Shown here one piece after another: positions 36,541 to 44,642 of a DNA stretch of 64,000 nt. Below the pieces are notes generated by a model that did no database searches, was not told where the DNA came from, and was given only the letters and a program-made list of their open reading frames with translations. Origin of the DNA: Acholeplasmataceae bacterium (GTDB taxonomy: Bacteria > Bacillota_I > Bacilli_A > Acholeplasmatales > Acholeplasmataceae); assembly GCA_007692425.1 (NCBI GenBank), contig RECG01000006.1, positions 1-64,000 of the forward strand, given 5' to 3'. A program made the translations under genes and the position numbers. Every line of letters begins with the position of its first letter. Positions within the stretch are counted from its first letter, which is position 1.

Positions 36541-36951
36541 ATGCTGCTCAGTTTGTTGAACCGCAAAGAAAAACTGAAGTTTCTTGATTTGGCGATGCAT
36601 ATGGTTTCGGTGGATGGCGAACCCAATGAACTCGAACAACGTTTGCTTAACATGATGCTCGCCGAAGTCGGGGACAACATCGTTCAGGAATACACCTTTT
36701 CTTTGAGCAAGGATGTAGAAGAAACCGTGAAGTTTTTTGAGAAAACCGCCAAACCGGTCAAGCACATCATCTATCTCAATTTGCTCAGGGTGACCATGTC
36801 GGATGAATTTTACAACACGCTCGAACATTATTTTTTGGAAGATATCCGGCAACGACTTGACATCAACGAAACCAAGAAAAACCAATTGATCCGCTTGGTT
36901 TACAATGAGCGCGACCTCAGGGAGCGGGCCAAACGCCTGGTCAACCATTGA
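36541..36951 (+). CDS. Helical cytoplasmic protein, possibly TerB-like
   Basis: 136 aa, no membrane segment. LKFLDLAMHMVSVDGEPNELEQRLLNMMLAEVG resembles the first helices of TerB/DjlA-type folds (hydrophobic - VDGE - helix), which carry acidic metal-binding residues; that match is by eye and weak. CGAGGAGGAA precedes the ATG. It stands between ricT and rsmI where Bacillus has yabA, but it is not YabA-like (no coiled coil, no Zn C-terminus). It overlaps rsmI by one base. Confidence 0.6.
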   Translation: MLLSLLNRKEKLKFLDLAMHMVSVDGEPNELEQRLLNMMLAEVGDNIVQEYTFSLSKDVEETVKFFEKTAKPVKHIIYLNLLRVTMSDEFYNTLEHYFLEDIRQRLDINETKKNQLIRLVYNERDLRERAKRLVNH

Positions 36952-37799
36952 TGCAAAAAAGTTTCAAAGACCAAAAGGCGACGCTTTATCTGGTGTCGAC
37001 ACCGATCGGTCATCTCAAAGACATCACCATCCGTGCGATTGAAACACTTCAGACCGTCGATGCCGTGTTTGCGGAAGATACCCGCACATCGATGGTGTTG
37101 TTTCAACGCCACGACATCAAGAAACCGCTGTTCAGTTACCATGAGCACAACAAGCTCGCACGCGAACAACACATTCTGGATATGCTGGCCGACAACAAAC
37201 ATGTCGCCTTGATCAGTGATGCGGGAACACCCGGCATCAGTGACCCCGGTTATGAAATCGCGCAAGCGGTCATCGCAGCTGGTTATCATGTGGTTGCCAT
37301 CCCGGGGCCAAGCGCCATCCTGGCGGCCCTTGTCAGCGCCGGCTTGATCATGCAGCCGTTTACGTTTGTCGGATTTTTGCCGAAGAAACAACAAGAAGCC
37401 AAAAGGATTGTGGAGACTTACGTCAAAAGGAAAGAGACGCTGGTCATCTTTGAATCACCGATGCGCATTCCCAAAACACTTACATTGCTCCATCAAGTGT
37501 TGGGTAACAGGCGCATGGCACTTGCCAGAGAATTGACCAAGACATTTGAAACCATCATCCGGACCGACCTGGTTTCAAGTCTCGATATGACGCATGCGAC
37601 AAAGGGCGAATACGTCATTGTCATTGAAGGCGATCTGACAAAAGAGACTTTTGAAGACGAATCCGTCGAGGAACGCGTCAACCATCACATTCAACAAGGC
37701 GCGACTGAAAAAGACGCGCTCAAACTGGTGGCCAAGGAACGTGGCATGAGCAAAAGCGACATTTACAAGATTTACAAAATAGACCGGAACAACACTTGA
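36951..37799 (+). CDS. rsmI: 16S rRNA (cytidine-1402-2'-O) methyltransferase
   Basis: 282 aa from ATG 36951, which overlaps the previous stop (TGATG). LYLVSTPIGHLKDITIRAIETL, EDTRTS, ALISDAGTPGISDPGYE and PGPSAILAALVSAGL are unmistakable RsmI motifs. The C-terminal 50 residues (VNHHIQQGATEKDALKLVAKERGMSKSDIYK) form the usual small helical domain. Confidence 0.96.
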   Translation: MQKSFKDQKATLYLVSTPIGHLKDITIRAIETLQTVDAVFAEDTRTSMVLFQRHDIKKPLFSYHEHNKLAREQHILDMLADNKHVALISDAGTPGISDPGYEIAQAVIAAGYHVVAIPGPSAILAALVSAGLIMQPFTFVGFLPKKQQEAKRIVETYVKRKETLVIFESPMRIPKTLTLLHQVLGNRRMALARELTKTFETIIRTDLVSSLDMTHATKGEYVIVIEGDLTKETFEDESVEERVNHHIQQGATEKDALKLVAKERGMSKSDIYKIYKIDRNNT

Positions 37800-37824
37800 T
37801 TATTCCATCATTATCATATATGAT
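37796..37824 (+). promoter_or_regulatory. Promoter of the metG T-box transcript
   Basis: TTGATT (37796-37801), 17-bp spacer, TATGAT (37819-37824), beginning inside the rsmI stop. Confidence 0.55.
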
Positions 37825-37844
37825 GGAACATATCATGTCATCGG

Positions 37845-38066
37845 CGATGAGAAAAAGAGTAGTTGAGCAGGCGCGCACAAGAGAATCCGTGGTTGGTGCA
37901 AACGGATCAGTCTCTCAACGAAGATGATTTTCGAGCCTTTCATCCGACAGGTAGGGTGAAACGTCTGTCCGCGTTAAGGATTTGAGTGCCGGAAGCTGAT
38001 TCCGGAACTAAGGTGGTACCGCGATTCTGTCGTCCTTAGCGTGTTTTTAAGGACGATTTTTATTTA
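37845..38066 (+). promoter_or_regulatory. T-box leader, Met-specific
   Basis: The T-box core AAGGTGGTACCGCG is at 38010-38023, then a terminator CGTCCTTA/TAAGGACG (38031-38038, 38048-38055) with a U-rich tail. Stem I with a GTGGTTGGTG-type apical part lies near 37885-37918, and the likely specifier ATG is at 37924-37926 (GAAGATGATTT). Uncharged tRNA-Met would favour the antiterminator and raise metG expression. Confidence 0.93.
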
Positions 38067-38081
38067 ACAGGAGGTCAAACC

Positions 38082-39647
38082 ATGAAACAACCATACTATA
38101 TTTCAACCGCGATCGCATACAGCTCGGCCATTCCGCATATCGGCAATGTCTATGAAGCCATTCTGGCGGATGCCATCGCCCGGTTCAAACGTTTGGAAGG
38201 CTACGACGTCTATTTTCAAACAGGCACGGATGAACACGGCCAGAAAATTGAAGGAAGGGCCAGGGACAACGAGTTATCGCCCCAGGCATATGTCGATCAC
38301 ATCTCGTCTGAAATCAAACGCATCTATGACAAGGTCCATGTCCAATATGACCGTTTTGTCCGCACAACGGATGCCGACCATGTCAACGCCGTACAAACCA
38401 TTTTCAAACGGTTGTATGACCAGGATGACATTTATCTCGGCAAATATGAGGGTTGGTACTCGATGGCGGACGAGTCATTCATCTTGGAAAAAGACATTGT
38501 CGACGGCAAGGCGCCAAGCGGTGATGTGCCGGTTTGGACCAGTGAAGACGCTTATTTTTTAAAGTTGTCCAAATATCAGGACCGCTTGATCAGACATATT
38601 GAAGAACATCCGGCCTTCATCGAACCCGATTCAAGACGGAATGAAATGATTCAAAACTTTCTTAAAGAACCGCTTCCCGACCTGTGCGTGTCAAGGACAT
38701 CATTCACATGGGGGGTGCCTTTGCCGTTCGCACCTGGACACGTCGTGTATGTCTGGATTGATGCCTTGAGCAATTATATCACCGGTCTGGGCTATCATCC
38801 GGATGAATCCGAAACAGAAGCATTCAAAACATACTGGCCGGCAGATGTGCATCTGATCGGCAAGGACATCCTTCGCTTTCACACCATTTACTGGCCAATC
38901 ATTTTGATGGCGCTGGGTGTCGAACTGCCTAAGCGGGTGTTCGGTCATCCGTGGATTCTCGTCAACAAGGGCAAAATGAGCAAATCGACCGGCAACGTCA
39001 TGTATACCGATGACCTGGTCCGTTATTTTGGTGTTGACCCTGTCCGCTATTACGTCTTGCATGAAATTCCCTTCGCTGCAGACGGCAACATCACTTATGA
39101 ATTATTGATAGAACGCACCAACACGGACCTGGCCAACACCATCGGCAATCTTGTCAACCGGACGATCGGCATGGCACATAAATACCGCGAAGGCGTCGTC
39201 AAACGGGTAATGTTGAACGAACCGTTCGAACTGAATCTGGCTGAAAAAGCCAAAGCTGTCTTACCAAGGATGAAACAACTGATGGAAAACCTGCGTGTGG
39301 CCGATGCTTTGGAAGAAGTGGTCCAGCTGGCCCGCTTTGCCAATAAATACATCGATGTGTCCGAGCCATGGAACTTGTTTAAAGACGAAGCCAAGCCAGA
39401 AGTGTTGAACCATGTCTTGTACCAGTTGCTTGAAACCATCCGCTATATCGCTGTGTTGTTGCAGCCATTCATTCCAGAGACATCGCTCCGGATTGCCGGA
39501 CAAATCGGCGTGAAAGACTTGTCATTTGCCTCGCTTGAACGGTTTGGTGGCTATCCAGAGCAGACCTTGGGCAAGGCGGAAGTCCTGTTTGAACGCCATG
39601 ATCCGGTAAAAAAACTGGCAGCGATTTTGCTAGAAGAGAAAGATTAA
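38082..39647 (+). CDS. metG: Methionine-tRNA ligase, short zinc-free form
   Basis: 521 aa. HIGH-like PHIGN near residue 20 and KMSKSTGN near 300 define a class I synthetase; FQTGTDEHGQKIE is MetRS-specific. The connective-peptide knuckle, which in other MetRS has CxxC pairs, reads GWYSMADESFILEKD here, so no zinc is bound. The C-terminal tRNA-binding domain found in longer MetRS is absent. GGAGGTC precedes the ATG, at the end of the T-box leader. Confidence 0.96.
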   Translation: MKQPYYISTAIAYSSAIPHIGNVYEAILADAIARFKRLEGYDVYFQTGTDEHGQKIEGRARDNELSPQAYVDHISSEIKRIYDKVHVQYDRFVRTTDADHVNAVQTIFKRLYDQDDIYLGKYEGWYSMADESFILEKDIVDGKAPSGDVPVWTSEDAYFLKLSKYQDRLIRHIEEHPAFIEPDSRRNEMIQNFLKEPLPDLCVSRTSFTWGVPLPFAPGHVVYVWIDALSNYITGLGYHPDESETEAFKTYWPADVHLIGKDILRFHTIYWPIILMALGVELPKRVFGHPWILVNKGKMSKSTGNVMYTDDLVRYFGVDPVRYYVLHEIPFAADGNITYELLIERTNTDLANTIGNLVNRTIGMAHKYREGVVKRVMLNEPFELNLAEKAKAVLPRMKQLMENLRVADALEEVVQLARFANKYIDVSEPWNLFKDEAKPEVLNHVLYQLLETIRYIAVLLQPFIPETSLRIAGQIGVKDLSFASLERFGGYPEQTLGKAEVLFERHDPVKKLAAILLEEKD

Positions 39648-39727
39648 AAACCGATTATATGTATCGCAACCAAGCAAGTCAATGTGCGACAGGGTTCATA
39701 CGACCAGAATCAACCTTGATATTCAAG

Positions 39728-39759
39728 AAGCGATGGAAACGCTTTCCGTCGCTTTTTTG
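39728..39759 (+). terminator. Terminator of metG
   Basis: AAGCGATGGAAA (39728-39739) pairs with TTTCCGTCGCTT (39743-39754) through one G-U pair, then T-run. Confidence 0.85.
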
Positions 39760-39769
39760 TATAAGGCTA

Positions 39770-39799
39770 TTGTGATTAAACAGGTGCTCTTGATATAAT
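39770..39799 (+). promoter_or_regulatory. Promoter upstream of the purine riboswitch
   Basis: TTGTGA (39770-39775), 18-bp spacer, TATAAT (39794-39799). Confidence 0.6.
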
Positions 39800-39814
39800 G
39801 GAAAAGTATTCGGT

Positions 39815-39885
39815 ATATCGTATAATCGACCTGATGTGGAGGTCAAGTTTCTACCGCGGATCCGTAAAATCCGCGACTACGATAT
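39815..39885 (+). promoter_or_regulatory. Guanine-type purine riboswitch aptamer
   Basis: P1 is ATATCGTA/TACGATAT (39815-39822, 39878-39885). The core motifs TATAATCG, AAGTTTCTACC and CCGTAAA are those of the purine aptamer. The specificity base in GACTACG is C, which pairs with guanine or hypoxanthine; adenine aptamers have T. Ligand binding should terminate transcription at the following hairpin. Confidence 0.95.
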
Positions 39886-39911
39886 GGAAACGAACTTTTA
39901 GTTTTCTTTCG

Positions 39912-39948
39912 TAGAAACCACATGAGGCAACTTGTGGTTTTTTCTTTT
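39912..39948 (+). terminator. Riboswitch-controlled terminator
   Basis: AACCACA and TTGTGGTT flank a short loop and run into T6, upstream of the permease ribosome site. Confidence 0.85.
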
Positions 39949-39997
39949 GGAACATACGGATGCCGAATGCACAAAAAACTAAGGAGGAATTTGTTTG

Positions 39998-41377
39998 ATG
40001 GAAAAAGTACGTGCTTTTTTCAAGATCGCCGAACGCAAAACCAGCGTTAAAGCGGAAATTCTCGCCGGCGTCACCACCTTTTTGGCCATGGCATACATTT
40101 TGCCAGTAAACTCCGGCATGCTTAACCAGGCAGGGGTGCCCCTCGGCGGCGTATTCTTCGCGACAGCCGTTGCATCGCTGATTGCCTGTTTAATCATGGG
40201 GTTGTTTGCAAATTATCCAGTGGCATTGGCACCAGGCATGGGCATCAACGCATTCTTCACCTATAACGTCGTCTTATTCGGCTTCCCGGGTGTTGAATGG
40301 CAAGGTGCACTCGCTGCAGTATTCATTTCAGGGGTTTTGTTTTTAATCATATCGGTGACAGGCATACGCCGCAAAGTCATCAATGCCGTCCCTCAAGGAT
40401 TGAAGTTCGCTGTCGGTGCGGGGATCGGTTTCTTCATCACCTTCATCGGACTCAAGAACATGGGTGTCGTCGTCGGCAACCCTGTGACCTTGGTCGAACT
40501 CGGTAATTTGGGACATCCTGCCGTGCTGCTTGGCCTGTTCGGCCTGTTCCTGGTTGTGGCTTTGTTTGCCATCGGCAACAAATACTCCTTGATCATTGCG
40601 ATTGCCGCGACTGCCGTACTGGGTTTTCTTCTGGGATTGGTTGGTGTGCCAAACATGCCGGCTTATGACGGCACGACCACAGCCAACCTTTGGCAAGACG
40701 TCGGCGAGACGTTGTTTGCACCGTTCAAAGGCGGGTTTGCACAACTGTTCTCCAATCCGTTGTCCTGGTTCATCATTTTCATCTTCCTGTTTGTTGATTT
40801 CTTCGATACAGCCGGCACCCTCATGGCCGTTGGCAACCAAGCCGGTCTGATCAATGAACAAAGCGAATTGATCGATGGCGACAAAGCGTTGCTCGCCGAT
40901 GCTGTCGGTACCGTTGCAGGCTCGATGCTCGGGACTTCAACCGTCACCAGTTATATTGAGAGCGCCACCGGTATTGAACAGGGTGGCCGCACCGGTTTGA
41001 CCGCTGTCACAGTGGCCGTATTGTTCCTTCTTTCGCTTTTGATTTATCCGTTGCTAAGCATCATCACCGGCATTTTCGACCCCGAGACAGGTGCCGTTTA
41101 CTCACCGGTTACCGCCATGGCACTAGTCATGGTTGGTGCGCTGATGGTCTCACAACTTAAAAACATTGACTGGAATGATAAAGCCATTTTGATTCCGGCC
41201 TTCTTGACCATTGTCTTCATGATCTTCACATTCTCGATTGCAGAAGGCATCGCAGTCGGCTTCATTTTCTACCCGGTCATCATGGTTGCGACCAAGCGAC
41301 ACAAAGAAGTCAACCCGATCATGTACATCTTGATGGGTGTCTTCGTCCTTTATTTCCTGCTTAACGTCATCCTGTAA
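39998..41377 (+). CDS. Guanine/hypoxanthine permease, AzgA/PbuG type
   Basis: 459 aa from ATG 39998 (AAGGAGGAA upstream; TTG 39995 is also in frame). About 12 membrane helices. GVTTFLAMAYILPVN, ANYPVALAPGMGINAFFTY, DFFDTAGTLMAVG and GTSTVTSYIESATGIEQGGRTGLTA are the AzgA-type NCS2 signature; the acidic residue in the DFFDT segment is expected to help bind purine. Control by a guanine riboswitch agrees with guanine/hypoxanthine uptake. A terminator follows. Confidence 0.94.
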   Translation: MEKVRAFFKIAERKTSVKAEILAGVTTFLAMAYILPVNSGMLNQAGVPLGGVFFATAVASLIACLIMGLFANYPVALAPGMGINAFFTYNVVLFGFPGVEWQGALAAVFISGVLFLIISVTGIRRKVINAVPQGLKFAVGAGIGFFITFIGLKNMGVVVGNPVTLVELGNLGHPAVLLGLFGLFLVVALFAIGNKYSLIIAIAATAVLGFLLGLVGVPNMPAYDGTTTANLWQDVGETLFAPFKGGFAQLFSNPLSWFIIFIFLFVDFFDTAGTLMAVGNQAGLINEQSELIDGDKALLADAVGTVAGSMLGTSTVTSYIESATGIEQGGRTGLTAVTVAVLFLLSLLIYPLLSIITGIFDPETGAVYSPVTAMALVMVGALMVSQLKNIDWNDKAILIPAFLTIVFMIFTFSIAEGIAVGFIFYPVIMVATKRHKEVNPIMYILMGVFVLYFLLNVIL

Positions 41378-41413
41378 AACAGGTTATCGACATTTGAATC
41401 ACGTCATACCAGC

Positions 41414-41446
41414 AACCCGGGCACAGCCATGTGCCTGGGTTTTTTG
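41414..41446 (+). terminator. Terminator of the purine permease gene
   Basis: AACCCGGGCACA/TGTGCCTGGGTT (41414-41425, 41430-41441), loop GCCA, then T-run. Confidence 0.9.
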
Positions 41447-41474
41447 GTGGGGCGCATCACTGGCGCTCATCATG

Positions 41475-41517
41475 AAAAAAGAACGGCGATGAAGATGACT
41501 GCTTCATGCCGTTCTTT
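41475..41517 (-). terminator. Terminator of the uracil permease gene
   Basis: AAAGAACGGC/GCCGTTCTTT (41478-41487, 41508-41517) with an inner ATGAAG/CTTCAT pair; on the minus strand it runs into a T-rich tract. Confidence 0.8.
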
Positions 41518-41551
41518 GATTTCATCAAAACTGAAATTCAAATCAAAACCG

Positions 41552-42850
41552 TCAAGATGTCGTTTTGAAAACTTTCTCCAGACCGGAGATGACCTGGTTG
41601 AGCACGACGCCGACAACCGCCGCGAATGCCATGCCACTTAAGGAAACCGCCGGATTGATGATGATTTCGGCCTGTCCCAGACCAAAGATCAACATGGTGG
41701 CGATGATGATCAGATTGCGCATCTGGGTGACATCGACCTTATGCTTGACAAGGACTCTCAAGCCGTTGACCGCGATCAGGCCGAAGAGCACCATGCTGAT
41801 GCCGCCCATGACAGGTGCGGGAATGCTTGCGATGAAATCGTTGATCGGTGTCATGAAGCCAAGCAAGATGGCAAATACAGCAGCCAGGCCCGTGACGTAG
41901 ACCGAACCGACCTTGGTCATGGCGACAACACCCGTGTTTTCACCATAGGTCGTATTGGCAGGACCGCCGATCATGGCTGATAGCGCCGTGGCGATGCCAT
42001 CGCCCATCAGCGTTTTATCAAGACCGGGATCTCTCAAGAAATCCTTTTCACAGATTTCACCAAGCACGGTGTGGTCACCGATATGCTCGGCGATGGTGAC
42101 GAATGCAATCGGCGCGAACATCAGAAGGGCTGTGAAGTTCGGTGCATATGTGAAGATGAAATTGAACTCAGGAAGCGATAAGATCGATCCGCTGAAGACA
42201 GTGCCGAGATTGACAACACCGAGAATGATGGATAGCACATATCCCGAGAGGATACCGATGATGAACGGGATGACCTTCCAAAACCCCTTGAAAAACAGAT
42301 TGATGACAATGGTCACCAAGAACGTGAAGATGGCAATGACCGGATTTCGCCAGTCGGTCGCCAGGAAGGCGAAGAAACCATCAGCACTGTTGGGAGAAAG
42401 TCCGGCTTGTCCGATGGCGACCGGTGCAAGGCCGAGACCGATGATCATGATCATCGGACCAATGACGACCGGTGGCAACAACTTATCAAGCCACGCCTTG
42501 CCGGCATAACGGATGACGAAGGCAACGACCAAATAAATCAAACCGACCAGCACCAAACCCCAATAAGCGGCGCCCACACCTGATTGTGTGCTTGCCAGGC
42601 TGATGGCCATGATATAGGCAAACGAGCTGCCCAGATAGACGGGGACTTTCGCTTTGGTGACGGCGATATACGACAATGTCCCAATCCCGGACGCAACGAG
42701 GGCGACCGAAATCGGCAGACCCGTCAGAATCGGTACCAACACAGTGGCGCCGAACATCGCGAACACATGCTGCAAACTCAATACAATCCATTTACCGATG
42801 CTACTTGGTTTTTCCTGAACACCTACAATCAAACCTTTCGTTTCTTGCAT
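41552..42850 (-). CDS. Uracil/xanthine permease family protein, probable uracil permease
   Basis: 432 aa, about 14 membrane segments. HVFAMFGATVLVPILTGL, PVVIGPMIMIIGLGLAP, EHIGDHTVLGEI and GGPANTTYGENTGVVAMTKV match the UraA/PyrP branch of NCS2 (proton-uracil symport), including the Glu/His of the HIGDH substrate-site helix. AAAGGAGCAGAG stands before the ATG. The PyrR-type attenuator in its leader supports uracil as substrate. Divergent from pyrR. Confidence 0.93.
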   Translation of the reverse strand: MQETKGLIVGVQEKPSSIGKWIVLSLQHVFAMFGATVLVPILTGLPISVALVASGIGTLSYIAVTKAKVPVYLGSSFAYIMAISLASTQSGVGAAYWGLVLVGLIYLVVAFVIRYAGKAWLDKLLPPVVIGPMIMIIGLGLAPVAIGQAGLSPNSADGFFAFLATDWRNPVIAIFTFLVTIVINLFFKGFWKVIPFIIGILSGYVLSIILGVVNLGTVFSGSILSLPEFNFIFTYAPNFTALLMFAPIAFVTIAEHIGDHTVLGEICEKDFLRDPGLDKTLMGDGIATALSAMIGGPANTTYGENTGVVAMTKVGSVYVTGLAAVFAILLGFMTPINDFIASIPAPVMGGISMVLFGLIAVNGLRVLVKHKVDVTQMRNLIIIATMLIFGLGQAEIIINPAVSLSGMAFAAVVGVVLNQVISGLEKVFKTTS

Positions 42851-42874
42851 ATCTCTGCTCCTTTGTTTTTTTAA

Positions 42875-42994
42875 AGGCCCTTAATGAAAAAGACACCTGG
42901 CGGCGTCCTTTAAATGTGTTTCAGGTATGATGAAGCCGATACCTTGCTATGCTCACAGGCATAATTTAAAGGACCTTCACTGCAGACAGTATAA
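42875..42994 (-). promoter_or_regulatory. PyrR-type transcription attenuator
   Basis: On the minus strand, in order: TATACT (-10, 42989-42994), GTCCTTTAAAT, then a stem-loop with CCTGTGAGCATAGCAAGG like the PyrR-binding loop, ATTTAAAGGAC, and a terminator GACGCC/GGTGTC plus T5. GTCCTTTAAAT and ATTTAAAGGAC (window 42964-42974 and 42905-42915) pair over 11 bp as antiterminator and share bases with both the PyrR stem and the terminator. PyrR with UMP would favour termination. Confidence 0.8.
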
Positions 42995-43060
42995 CACGAA
43001 AATGATGAAAAGCAACCCCTTGAATCAAAATTTTACGGTATAATGAAATGGGTGATTAAC

Positions 43061-43564
43061 ATGAAAGAAATCATGAATCAGGAACAACTTGAAAGAACAC
43101 TCAAACGCATGACCCACGAAATCATCGAACGTAATCCCGATCTCGAAGATGTCGTGCTTGCGGGCATTTTGAAGAAAGGGCACCCCATCGCCACCATTCT
43201 CAAAGAAAACCTCAAGCGATTCGCCCAGATTGATGTGCCCGTTCACGCGCTTGATATCTGGCCTTATCGCGACGATCTTGATGCGCCGGAACAACCGGCG
43301 ACACCAGCGGTCAGCATCAAGGACAAAGTGGTCATCCTGGTGGACGATGTCCTATATACCGGCAGAAGTGTCCGGGCGGCCATGGATGCGCTTACCCATC
43401 TCGGAAGACCAAGACAGATCCAGTTGGCCATCCTCATTGATCGTGGCCACAGGGAGCTTCCCATCCGCGCCGATTATATCGGCAAAAACATTCCGACAAG
43501 CCGCCAGGAACACGTGATTGTCGATATTGACAAGATGTGCGTCTGGATTGCCGAAAACAAGTAG
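43061..43564 (+). CDS. pyrR: Bifunctional regulator/uracil phosphoribosyltransferase PyrR
   Basis: 167 aa from ATG 43061; ATG 43043 lies inside the TATAAT box (43039-43044) and cannot be the start. PRPP loop VVILVDDVLYTGRSVRAAMDAL and GRPRQIQLAILIDRGHRELPIRADY are PyrR signatures; the last block is the RNA-binding and uracil-site region. It binds pyr mRNA leaders in response to UMP and also makes UMP from uracil. No pyr biosynthetic genes are in the window, so here its visible target is the divergent uracil permease leader. Confidence 0.95.
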   Translation: MKEIMNQEQLERTLKRMTHEIIERNPDLEDVVLAGILKKGHPIATILKENLKRFAQIDVPVHALDIWPYRDDLDAPEQPATPAVSIKDKVVILVDDVLYTGRSVRAAMDALTHLGRPRQIQLAILIDRGHRELPIRADYIGKNIPTSRQEHVIVDIDKMCVWIAENK

Positions 43565-43640
43565 AACACGACATTTTCGCCACGGTCACAGCCAAGAAAA
43601 TGACCATATGGGGTCATCACTGAAATAACAAGACAAATAG

Positions 43641-43669
43641 TTGACAATTAGCACCTTATATAGTATCAT
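43641..43669 (+). promoter_or_regulatory. Promoter of rplM-rpsI
   Basis: TTGACA (43641-43646), 17-bp spacer, TATCAT (43664-43669), with a 70-base leader before rplM. Confidence 0.75.
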
Positions 43670-43739
43670 AGCATAGGTACATTGCATCAAATCCACTTTA
43701 TGCCCATATTTTTTGATTAGGATTTTAAGGAGATACATC

Positions 43740-44168
43740 ATGAAAACATTCATGGCAAACGAACAGACCATCACCCGCAAATGGTTTGTTGTCGACGCAA
43801 CCGATCAAACACTCGGACGTCTTGCGACCGAAGTCGCTTCGGTCCTCAAGGGCAAACACAAGCCGACCTACACGCCTCATGTAGACAACGGTGATTATGT
43901 GATTGTCATTAACGCGGAAAAAATTCATTTGACGGGTAAAAAATGGGACGACAAAACCTATTATAGCCATAGCGGTTACCCTGGCGGATTGAAATCCACA
44001 ACCGCCAAGGAAGTCATGGCCAAATTCCCGACCAGAATGGTTGAAAAAGCCATCACCGGTATGTTGCCTCATACAAGTCTGGGATCACAGATGGCGAAGA
44101 AACTCTTCGTCTATGCGGGACCTGAACATAAACATCAGGCACAACAACCGGAAAGTTTGGAGGTATAA
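43740..44168 (+). CDS. rplM: 50S ribosomal protein L13 (uL13)
   Basis: 142 aa from ATG 43740 (TTAAGGAGAT upstream). [36 protein letters not shown] and the [10 protein letters not shown] segment are typical. Here the gene has its own promoter, apart from ecfT-truA. Confidence 0.97.
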   Translation: MKTFMANEQTITRKWFVVDATDQTLGRLATEVASVLKGKHKPTYTPHVDNGDYVIVINAEKIHLTGKKWDDKTYYSHSGYPGGLKSTTAKEVMAKFPTRMVEKAITGMLPHTSLGSQMAKKLFVYAGPEHKHQAQQPESLEV

Positions 44169-44169
44169 C

Positions 44170-44568
44170 ATGGCCAAGGAAAAAGTCCAATATCTGGGCA
44201 CAGGACGTCGTAAGAGTTCAGTTGCCCGTGTCATCCTGACGAACGGTAAAGGCGCATTCGTCATCAACGGCCGCCCTTTTGAAGAGTACATTCCTTCCGC
44301 CGCGACCCGTCTGGACGTCATCCAGCCGTTGGTGTTGTCGGAAAGCGAAGGCAAATACGACATCATTGTCAATGTCAATGGCGGTGGTCTGACCGGCCAA
44401 GCCGGTGCAATCCGACTCGGCATCACCCGTGCTTTATTGGAGGTCAACCCTGAACTGCGTGCCATTTTGAAACCAGCAGGATTGATCACCCGGGACCCAC
44501 GTTCCACAGAAAGAAAAAAGTATGGCTTGAAGAAAGCCCGCCGTGCACCACAGTTCTCAAAACGTTAA
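44170..44568 (+). CDS. rpsI: 30S ribosomal protein S9 (uS9)
   Basis: 132 aa from ATG 44170 (TTGGAGG upstream, inside the rplM end). [31 protein letters not shown] and the tail [12 protein letters not shown], whose end touches the P-site tRNA, are conserved. Confidence 0.98.
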   Translation: MAKEKVQYLGTGRRKSSVARVILTNGKGAFVINGRPFEEYIPSAATRLDVIQPLVLSESEGKYDIIVNVNGGGLTGQAGAIRLGITRALLEVNPELRAILKPAGLITRDPRSTERKKYGLKKARRAPQFSKR

Positions 44569-44572
44569 ACCG

Positions 44573-44600
44573 AAAAGGACCTTCAAGGTCCTTTTCTTTT
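44573..44600 (+). terminator. Terminator of rplM-rpsI
   Basis: AAAAGGACC and GGTCCTTTT with a 5-nt loop, followed by CTTTTTT. Confidence 0.9.
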
Positions 44601-44642
44601 TTACAATCATGTTATAATGATGATGTGTGAGGTCGCTTATTT

